Part shown: positions 8,198-16,424 of the stretch, in pieces
Position numbering within the stretch: the first letter of the stretch is position 1
Layout of the letters: each line of letters opens with the position of its first letter
NCBI RefSeq assembly: GCF_011742555.1
Contig: NZ_JAAQQR010000002.1
Location: 620,001-684,000 of the forward strand
Direction: 5' to 3'
DNA from: Luteibacter jiangsuensis
Lineage (GTDB): Bacteria; Pseudomonadota; Gammaproteobacteria; Xanthomonadales; Rhodanobacteraceae
DNA length: 64,000 bases
Program-made: the position numbers and the translations under genes
The notes under the pieces: generated by a model
Seen by the model: the letters and a program-made list of their open reading frames with translations, nothing else
Told to the model about the DNA's origin: nothing
The model's database searches: none

Positions 8198-9298
8198 ATG
8201 ATGTCAATTCGCCGGTGTGCCGTGCTGGCATGCCTGATACCTTTCCCGACCCTGGCTTCCCAAACGCAGGACCCGGAAGTCTATGCGGCCATCGTGAGCC
8301 ATCGCGTCGAGCACGCCGGTGCGGCCGCGGCCTTCAGCGGCTCCACCGATGCGTTCCTCGGCGATCTCCTGGTCACACCTGCCTCGCCTTTTTCGGATCT
8401 GAAAGCCGAACCGTCCATCGTCAAGTCGGACTGGTGGAAGCCGATGAGCGAAAAGCTGTTCCCTCAGGCGGAGAACCCGGCGGCGAAGGCCCTGCACGCC
8501 TTGCAGACACAAATGGGGGTGACGAAGGCACGGCCTGGCGCGGACTACCCGGTGGAACCGCGCGTCGCTGCGCTCTATCGCGGAGCCTATCCGGCCGCGC
8601 AGGCCATAAAGGCCGGCGTCGACCCGGACATCTTCTGGCAGGCACGCACGCTCAATGGTGGCCAGTTCGCCGAGGCAGCCGGAGAGGCGGTGGCACTTCA
8701 GATCCTGCGCGATCAGATGAAGAGGAACGACGCATCCGCGTACACCGCGATGGCCATTCGGCCCGAGGTGCTTGCGCGCTATATGAACGAACGCAACCCC
8801 GACTACGTCAGGGACGAGGATCGCCATTATCTGGGCGGAGTACTGCGAGGTGCATTGTCATCCCGATTGCCGTCCTATGCTTCCGGCGGTCTGCCGTCGG
8901 GACTTCCCACCATCTACCGCGTTGCCCGCATCGCGGCAGCCTATTCCGACGCCGCCGGCTACGCCAATGCGCCCACCTGCACGGCGGCCGACCTGCCCAT
9001 TCCGCAAGCAGGCGAGCCCTTCTGCTTCGCAGCGGCAACCGACCGGTCCGTCCGCTCCTGGTACCACAGGGAAGTCCTGTGGCAGGCGGTGAGACACCCG
9101 CAGGCAAAGGAGGCAACCGTGTTCGAGAAGCTGGTGCAGCTGCTTTCTCCCGCATTTTTCCTGCTCGATGGCATTGCACTCCTGGAGCTTGCCGAAGAGG
9201 CGATCGCGTCGGAGCTCCTGGCCGATGAAGCCATTGTCGAAGAGGAAGCCGCGCTGCCCGCTGCGCGCGCCGAAAACATTACCTGCAGGATCCGTTGA
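8198..9298 (+). CDS. Exported protein of unknown family, A2
   Basis: A 366-residue paralogue of A1 and A3. AAGGAG at 8181-8186 precedes ATG 8198; a second ATG at 8201 is also possible, while the frame's earlier start at 8162 has no ribosome site. The signal peptide is hydrophobic and likely cleaved after TLA. Family blocks kept are QTQMGVTKARPG, AGVDPDIFW, EAVALQILRDQM, IYRVARIAAAYSD, a Cys pair (PTC ... PFCFAAATD) and a Trp-Tyr (RSWY). The C-terminus repeats the hydrophobic segment, a Glu-rich helix and ITCRIR. The middle block differs most: the His-Ser-Thr of A1 and A3 is missing. It lies 72 bases after B1 on the same strand, with its stop touching the B2 start. Confidence 0.8.
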   Translation: MMSIRRCAVLACLIPFPTLASQTQDPEVYAAIVSHRVEHAGAAAAFSGSTDAFLGDLLVTPASPFSDLKAEPSIVKSDWWKPMSEKLFPQAENPAAKALHALQTQMGVTKARPGADYPVEPRVAALYRGAYPAAQAIKAGVDPDIFWQARTLNGGQFAEAAGEAVALQILRDQMKRNDASAYTAMAIRPEVLARYMNERNPDYVRDEDRHYLGGVLRGALSSRLPSYASGGLPSGLPTIYRVARIAAAYSDAAGYANAPTCTAADLPIPQAGEPFCFAAATDRSVRSWYHREVLWQAVRHPQAKEATVFEKLVQLLSPAFFLLDGIALLELAEEAIASELLADEAIVEEEAALPAARAENITCRIR

Positions 9299-10218
9299 TG
9301 AACCGCCACCTCCATACCATGCGCGCGGCATTGGCCGCCTTCCTTCTGCTGGCAAGCACCTGTGCCGCGGCCAGCGGAATCGAGTTCCTTCCGGGTGATG
9401 CCAACACCAAGGGCATCCTCGAGGAGGAATCCCGCTTCCACCTCCAGGCGTTCCAGAATGCCTTGCAGCAGCCGAAGCACACCGCGTTCGTCAACGACGA
9501 AAGCCTGATGAGGAAGTTGCGCGACCATTCGTTGAGGTCGACGGTCGCGCGAGTGGAGTACAGATACAACGGCGCCCGCACACCGCGCGTCTATCACTCC
9601 CGCAGCGGCCGATCGATCGCGGGTACGCTGCGCTGGATCGCCGACTCCGGCGCCTCGACCGGAAGCGATTCCACAAGCGGTTCGGAAGGAAGCTGGGCCG
9701 TGGACATCGAGGAAGATCTGGCGGAACAGCGCTTCTATCCGCGCCTCGACGCCAACGAGGTTCGCGTCTCCGCGCGCTCGCAGGCCGGCAGCCGGCTTCG
9801 CCCTTTGGGCCGCCATGGCCGCGACGCGGAATTCAAGGCTTTGCGCGAACTGGAGGCAGACCTGAACAGGGCGATCATTCCGCCCGGCGGGGAGTTGGAG
9901 ATCTTCGTCAGCCAACCCCCGTGCGCCTCCTGCACCCAGGCCATCACCCAATTCTCCGATACGTACAAACTGCGGAACACCGTGGTGCATCACCTGACGA
10001 GCACGAAGGACGTTCCGGCGGCCCGTTGGAGTTCGAGCCAGAAGGCTTACTCAGAATTCTTCAGCGGCCGCAGAACCCTGATCAACGGAACGCTAGTCAC
10101 CGGAAAGGTGCGGTCTGCCACTACCAGAGGCGAGAGTGAGGCACTCAGCCTGCTCGAGGAAGCGGAAGGCTTCCAGTCCGGACGGCTGAACGCTGGCAAG
10201 TCCGCATGCGTACCGTGA
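9298..10218 (+). CDS. Exported deaminase-fold-like protein B2
   Basis: A 306-residue protein. ATG 9298 shares one base with the A2 stop (TGATG), with AGGA seven bases before. The signal peptide is clear: MRAALAAFLLLAS, cleavage near AAASG at residues 23-27. RSTVARVEYRY (80-90) and RVYHSRSG (97-104) match B1 and B3. RDAEFKALRELEADL (175-189) is followed by QPPCASC with Cys 209 and 212. The spacing from the Asp to the first Cys is 33, exactly as in B1 and B3. A Ser/Gly-rich insert (about 116-133) separates the N-terminal part from the deaminase-like part. The tail ends KSACVP. Extracytoplasmic nucleoside, nucleotide or nucleic-acid deamination is possible; no substrate can be read from the sequence. 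Confidence 0.75.
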   Translation: MNRHLHTMRAALAAFLLLASTCAAASGIEFLPGDANTKGILEEESRFHLQAFQNALQQPKHTAFVNDESLMRKLRDHSLRSTVARVEYRYNGARTPRVYHSRSGRSIAGTLRWIADSGASTGSDSTSGSEGSWAVDIEEDLAEQRFYPRLDANEVRVSARSQAGSRLRPLGRHGRDAEFKALRELEADLNRAIIPPGGELEIFVSQPPCASCTQAITQFSDTYKLRNTVVHHLTSTKDVPAARWSSSQKAYSEFFSGRRTLINGTLVTGKVRSATTRGESEALSLLEEAEGFQSGRLNAGKSACVP

Positions 10219-11333
10219 GCAAGGGCGCCTGCGTGGCCGCCCTCGTGCTGGCGATCCCGGCTTGCTCCCACGCCACGCGCATCACCGGTATCGACGTGGT
10301 TTCGCTCATGCAGCGCGAACGCATCGCGCGGATGGGTCCGCAATGGCCCGAGGGCTATGGCACCGCTTCGCTCATGCGCGACATCCTGGTAGATCCTGCT
10401 TCGCCGTATAGCGATACGAAAGCGTCACCGGACTTGCTCAACGAACTTCACTGGCGAGCGACGCTCGACGCGCTCGGCAACCGCGTGGCATCGGAACGCG
10501 AGGCGCTGGAGGTCTTGTACTGGGATCTGGGCGTGACCAAGGCCCCTCCCCAGGTGGGGACCGAGGCCGCCGCCGCCCGGTCTTTCAGAGATCCTTTCGT
10601 CGCCGCCGGCGCGAGGAAGGCCGACGTGGATGCCGACATTTTCTGGCACATGCTCGATGTCACCGGGTACGCCCATTCCACCAAGGCGGCCTACTACGCG
10701 GTGGCCCTGCAGATTCTCCGGCGACAGATGCAGGACATCGTTCCTGAAAGACGAGCGGCCCTGGGTGTTCACGCCGACGTTTTCGCCCGCGTCATGGCCG
10801 CGCGCCAAGACGAGGAGATGTCACCGCACGATCTCCGTTATCTGTCCGCCCTCGTGCAGCACCGCATGCTGCACTGGCGGCCGGGCGGCCGCGCCTCCAC
10901 GGGCCTGCGGGAACTGCCCGTGGCATATCGCATTGCCCGGATCGCGGCTGCCTACCGCGACGCGCGGGGATATTTCACAGGCCCGCCCTGTCACCTCGAC
11001 GGGTCTCCTGTGATGCGCACCGCCGGTACGGGTGCGGAAGGCGACCGACGCGACCTTTGCTTTGCAGGCGCCACGGATCGCGCCGTGCATCGATGGTATG
11101 TGGAAGAAGTTCGCTTCCAGGCGATGCCCCGGCCGCGTCGCCCACCGGAACACACCTCCTTGTTTTCCGCCATCGCCCTGCTGGCCCTTCCGCTGTTGGA
11201 GATGGCGCCCGTCCTGGAATTCGTGGAAGCCGTGGTGGCCGATGAACTGGTGGCGGCCGAAGCCATCGAGGCCGAGGATGCCGCGGCGGCCACCGATCGA
11301 GCCGACCTGATGACCTGCCTCGCTCCGGAGTGA
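10206..11333 (+). CDS. Exported protein of unknown family, A3
   Basis: A 375-residue third A paralogue. Its ATG lies 13 bases inside B2, so translation is probably coupled; GTG 10215 is an alternative start. The signal region AALVLAIPACS could be a standard signal peptide or a weak lipobox (IPAC with Cys 20), the Pro at -2 being unusual. Shared blocks are YWDLGVTKAPPQ, DVDADIFW, AHSTKAAYYAVALQIL, YRIARIAAAYRD, a Cys pair (PPC ... DLCFAGATD) and HRWYVEE. A hydrophobic stretch (SAIALLALPLLEMAPVL) and an acidic helix lead to LMTCLAPE. It resembles A1 more closely than A2 in the AHST block. Function is unknown. Confidence 0.8.
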   Translation: MRTVSKGACVAALVLAIPACSHATRITGIDVVSLMQRERIARMGPQWPEGYGTASLMRDILVDPASPYSDTKASPDLLNELHWRATLDALGNRVASEREALEVLYWDLGVTKAPPQVGTEAAAARSFRDPFVAAGARKADVDADIFWHMLDVTGYAHSTKAAYYAVALQILRRQMQDIVPERRAALGVHADVFARVMAARQDEEMSPHDLRYLSALVQHRMLHWRPGGRASTGLRELPVAYRIARIAAAYRDARGYFTGPPCHLDGSPVMRTAGTGAEGDRRDLCFAGATDRAVHRWYVEEVRFQAMPRPRRPPEHTSLFSAIALLALPLLEMAPVLEFVEAVVADELVAAEAIEAEDAAAATDRADLMTCLAPE

Positions 11334-11335
11334 CC

Positions 11336-12400
11336 ATGCATCGATTCTTCAGGTCCGTCCCGTTCTGCCTGTTTGCCACGGTGTGCCAGCCGACGAAGGC
11401 CGGCGCGGTGGTCTTCGACACCGTCGGCCTCGACGAGGGGAATGCGGCAGCCTTGCTAGAAGCCACCAGCCAGCGTTACGTCGACGCCATGCAAAAACTG
11501 ATCTCCGAAAAGTACCGTGGCGAACATCGGGCCATACGGTGGGAGCTGCTCGAAACATCCCTGAGCGACGCGAAGCTGGCCCGATTCGAATATCGGTACA
11601 TGCGCAATGGCATAGGCACGGTCCGCGTCTACCATGCCATGAGCGGCGACCCGCTCAGTGTCGTTGCCAGATCGCTGTTCGAAGGGCCGACACCGGGTAG
11701 CACGCCCACCTCGCCTCTGTCCGACTTCGACGAATGGGACGCCAGGCCGGCGACAGCCGCGGACACCGGCGCAGAGGAGGTTGTGCTCCGGGATGCGGAA
11801 GATGAGGCTTATTTCGCCGGCTTCGACGCCGTGGATGTTCGAGCACGCGTCCTCCCCCTCGACGATTCGGTGCTCGCGCCCTTCTCCGTTCCCGGCGAAC
11901 GTGGCGCCCTCGATGCGGAAATGAAGATCCTTCGGACCATCGAACAGGACATCGGCAGCGGTGCGATTCCGGCGGGCGGCAGCATCCAGGGGTTCGTCAG
12001 CAGCATGGCGTGCTCGTCGTGCAGGTTGGGCATGCGCAGTCTCGCCGCGGTGCACGGCCTCGATGTTCGCGTGAGCCAGTTCTACAGCAGCCTTCCCGTC
12101 GCCGAAGAGGAAGCTGCGGTTGCCGCCGGAAGCGCCCGACTTCGCGCGGGCATGCTGGTGGACGCCTCGTCGGGCAGGCCGCTGGTCGCGAACGACGTAC
12201 TCACGGCGGCAAGGAAAGCCCAGATACGGCAGGCCCTGTCTCCGAACAGCATGGACCGATCGTTCCGGGGAATGTCATGGCGGCAGCGGTCGTTCAGGTT
12301 GATGCCGCCTCGCTTGCCTCCGGTAGCGGAGACGCCCGAGGCACAGCAGTCCTACCTCAGGAATCCGGATATCGGCGAACCGCCGCCGCCGCAATGTTGA
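11336..12400 (+). CDS. Exported deaminase-fold-like protein B3
   Basis: A 354-residue protein. ATG 11336 is preferred because GGAG sits at 11327-11330; a GTG at 11330 overlapping the A3 stop is the alternative. The signal peptide is short and hydrophobic (FRSVPFCLFATVC). LARFEYRYM (81-89) and RVYHAMSG (97-104) match the paralogues. ALDAEMKILRTIEQDI (191-206) is followed by SMACSSC with Cys 226 and 229, again 33 residues after the Asp. The Pro before the first Cys is replaced by Ala, the weakest match of the three. It carries about 60 extra C-terminal residues, basic and then Pro-rich, ending PPPQC. It is the last gene of the six-gene run, 39 bases before dbpA. Confidence 0.72.
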   Translation: MHRFFRSVPFCLFATVCQPTKAGAVVFDTVGLDEGNAAALLEATSQRYVDAMQKLISEKYRGEHRAIRWELLETSLSDAKLARFEYRYMRNGIGTVRVYHAMSGDPLSVVARSLFEGPTPGSTPTSPLSDFDEWDARPATAADTGAEEVVLRDAEDEAYFAGFDAVDVRARVLPLDDSVLAPFSVPGERGALDAEMKILRTIEQDIGSGAIPAGGSIQGFVSSMACSSCRLGMRSLAAVHGLDVRVSQFYSSLPVAEEEAAVAAGSARLRAGMLVDASSGRPLVANDVLTAARKAQIRQALSPNSMDRSFRGMSWRQRSFRLMPPRLPPVAETPEAQQSYLRNPDIGEPPPPQC

Positions 12401-12439
12401 GGGCGGGGTGGTCCGGCGCGGGACGTGTCATCATTGGGC

Positions 12440-13816
<1,377 letters not shown>

Positions 13817-13843
13817 CGCGGGCAGCGGAATCTCCGCGGCGGT

Positions 13844-16354
13844 TCACGTGCCCCGCGGTTTGGCGCGATGGGTGGCCGTGGCCGTCCATGGGTCGTCGGG
13901 CCAGGGATGCTTCGGATAGCGCCCTTTCAGTTCCTTCTTCACTTCCGGATAGGTCCGGTCCCAGAAGCCCGCCAGGTCCTGCGTCACCTGGATGGGCCGG
14001 CCCGCCGGCGACAGCAGATGCAGCATCACCGGCACCCGCCCGTCGCCCACGCGAGGCGTATCCGCCAGGCCGAACAACTCCTGCAGTTTCACCGCAAGCA
14101 CCGGCGGCGCGCCGGCATCGTCGTCGCGCGTGCCATAGTCGAGCCTTCGCGTCATACCGCTGGGCACTTTCAATTCTTCCGGCGCATGCGCATCCACGGC
14201 GCGCCGCTGTTCGTAGTCGAGCATCGACGACAAGGCGTGGGACAGGTCGGCGGCCTGCAGGGCTTCGAGCCTTCGCTTGCCCGCCAGATGCGGCGACAAC
14301 CATGTCTCCAGATCGCGCAGCAACGCGTCGTCACCCACATCGGGAAGCCCCAGTTCGGGACGCCACGCGCGCAGGGCGCCGATTCGCGAGCGCAGACGCA
14401 AGGCGTGCTCGCTCCAAGGCAGTGCGCGCAGCCCGCGTGAGCGGACCGCGGCGAGGAGCGCCGGCACCGCGTCCTCGTCAGTCAAAGGCACCGGTCGGCG
14501 CGACATCACGAGGGAGTCGAAGCGGCGCTCCTCGAATCCCTCGGCGATCTGCCGCTGATCGTCCCAGCGCACCACGCGCTCGACCACGAAACGTTCCGCA
14601 TGGTCGCGTTCCAGCGTGGCGGGATCGAAGGGAGCCGCGGTCGTTATCAGACTGTCTCGCGCCTCCAGGCGAAGATCGATGACGACGAGCCACGGCTCGC
14701 CATGCAGCGCACTCGCCTCGTGCAGGCGTGCACCGCGTCCGTTCGCGAGCTGGTAGCGTGTGGGCTGCGTGTCGTCACGGCGTGCCACGCGGTCCGGAAA
14801 CGCGTGGACAAGCAGATCGCCCACGGCGTGGCTGTGCGGCACGCCGCTCGCACCCGTGCGTACGCCGAGGCGACGACGCCAGCCGGATGCGGCTTTCTCT
14901 ATCGCCGCCAGCGCGCCGACGTCCGCCGATCCGGCCCTGGCCGCGCGAGCGCCTCCATCGCGCCACACGTGCAGTGCGGCCACCCGTTGCCGGAAGTCGT
15001 CGGTACGTGCCTGTTCGCCGCGCAACGGCGACCGTGCCTCGACCAATGCGAGGATGTCCGCCACGAGCGCCCGATGGGTTGCCGGTGCCCGCAACGCGGC
15101 GGCACCGAGGCGGGGTGTGGCGCCGAGGGCCAACATGTCGCGCCCAAGTGCCGTGATGGCGAGCGCGTCGTCGATGCCGCCCAGCCTCCGCAGGAGGTCG
15201 CGCGCCTGCGCCATCGCGCCGGCGGGCGGCTTGTCCAGCCAGGGCAGGTCGTCGCTGCCCCACCCCGCAAGCTCCAGCGCGAGACCCGACAGTTCCGTGT
15301 GCTCGATTTCGGCGCTGCGCGAGGCTTCGAGACGACGGCTCTGTGGCCAGAGGCGATAGGCGATACCTTCGGCGACGCGACCCGCGCGGCCCGCACGCTG
15401 GTCCGCGGAGGCCTGGGAGATGTTCACGGTTTCCAGGCGCGCGAAGCCCGACGACGGGTCGAAGCGCGGTTCGCGCGCCAGCCCCGTGTCCACGACCGCG
15501 CGGATACCCGGCAAGGTGACGCTGGATTCGGCCACGTTGGTCGCGAGGATGACGCGGCGCGTGCCGGGTTCGGCGGGCGTGAGTGCCCACTGCTGCTCCG
15601 CCAGCGACAGTTCGCCATGCAGCGGCACCACTTCAACGTGCTCTTCGGCACGCTCGAGCATGCTCCGCGCGCGTTCGATCTCACGGCGGCCCGGCAGGAA
15701 CGCGAGCACGTCACCGTCGATGTCCCGCAGCGCCTGGAGCACGGTACGCACGAGATGCTGCTCAACTGTCTCCTGCGAGCGAGCGGGCGGGTACTCCACG
15801 CGTACCGGATAGCTGCGGCCGGGGCTGGCCAACCGGGGCGCCTCGAGCCATTGCGCGACACGCTCGCCGTCGAGGGTGGCCGACATCACCACGAGACGGA
15901 GATCCGGGCGCAGGCTGGCCTGCACGTCCAGCGCGAGTGCCGCGCCGAGGTCCCCTGCCAGATGACGCTCGTGGAACTCGTCGAAGAGCACCGCGCCCAC
16001 GCCTTCGAGCGCCGGATCGTCCTGGATCATGCGGCCGAGGATGCCCTCGGTGACCACTTCGATCCGCGTGCGCGGGCCCACGCGCGATTCGAACCGGATG
16101 CGGTAGCCGACGGTCTCGCCTACTTCCTCGCCGAGAAGCCGGGCCATGAACCCGGCCGCGGCGCGCGCGGCGATGCGTCGCGGCTCGAGCATGACGATGC
16201 GCTTGTCGCCAAGCCAGGATGCACGCAGCAAGGCCAGCGGCACCTGTGTGGTCTTGCCTGCGCCCGGGGGCGCCTCGAGCACGAGTCGAGGATGCGCCTC
16301 GAGGGAAGCGACGATCTCCGGAAGCAGCGGGGTAATGGGAAAGACAGGATCCAT
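13844..16354 (-). CDS. hrpB: ATP-dependent helicase HrpB
   Basis: An 836-residue DEAH-family helicase close to the usual ~820-840 length. Motifs seen are APPGAGKTTQ near residue 28 (Walker A), DEFHERH near 125 (the DEFH box that marks HrpB), SATLDG, and a C-terminal HrpB-specific domain with PVMLHLLSPAGRPIQVTQDL. It is cytosolic. In E. coli the gene is dispensable; an RNA-processing role is likely but not settled. It follows gspD on the same strand after a 70-base spacer containing a strong hairpin, so it probably has its own transcription start. Confidence 0.92.
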   Translation of the reverse strand: MDPVFPITPLLPEIVASLEAHPRLVLEAPPGAGKTTQVPLALLRASWLGDKRIVMLEPRRIAARAAAGFMARLLGEEVGETVGYRIRFESRVGPRTRIEVVTEGILGRMIQDDPALEGVGAVLFDEFHERHLAGDLGAALALDVQASLRPDLRLVVMSATLDGERVAQWLEAPRLASPGRSYPVRVEYPPARSQETVEQHLVRTVLQALRDIDGDVLAFLPGRREIERARSMLERAEEHVEVVPLHGELSLAEQQWALTPAEPGTRRVILATNVAESSVTLPGIRAVVDTGLAREPRFDPSSGFARLETVNISQASADQRAGRAGRVAEGIAYRLWPQSRRLEASRSAEIEHTELSGLALELAGWGSDDLPWLDKPPAGAMAQARDLLRRLGGIDDALAITALGRDMLALGATPRLGAAALRAPATHRALVADILALVEARSPLRGEQARTDDFRQRVAALHVWRDGGARAARAGSADVGALAAIEKAASGWRRRLGVRTGASGVPHSHAVGDLLVHAFPDRVARRDDTQPTRYQLANGRGARLHEASALHGEPWLVVIDLRLEARDSLITTAAPFDPATLERDHAERFVVERVVRWDDQRQIAEGFEERRFDSLVMSRRPVPLTDEDAVPALLAAVRSRGLRALPWSEHALRLRSRIGALRAWRPELGLPDVGDDALLRDLETWLSPHLAGKRRLEALQAADLSHALSSMLDYEQRRAVDAHAPEELKVPSGMTRRLDYGTRDDDAGAPPVLAVKLQELFGLADTPRVGDGRVPVMLHLLSPAGRPIQVTQDLAGFWDRTYPEVKKELKGRYPKHPWPDDPWTATATHRAKPRGT

Positions 16355-16388
16355 GCCCCGCTATGGTACGCAAGCCGAGCGGCCCGAT

Positions 16389-16417
16389 GATGCTCCGAAC
16401 GATCTGTTCGGAGCATC
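16389..16417 (-). terminator. 12-bp perfect hairpin after gspD
   Basis: GATGCTCCGAAC and GTTCGGAGCATC form a perfect 12-bp stem around a 5-base loop, 8 bases past the gspD stop. It has no following T-run on the minus strand. It probably marks the end of the secretion operon, as a Rho-dependent end, RNA-processing site or mRNA stabiliser. Confidence 0.6.
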
Positions 16418-16424
16418 TCCGCTA

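Noticed and set aside
6117-12400. Classical toxin-immunity pairs
   Set aside because: Immunity proteins to deaminase toxins are expected in the cytosol and downstream of the toxin. Here both partners have signal peptides and the unknown partner comes first. No delivery domain (RHS, PAAR, CdiA, LXG) is present, so the label is not supported.
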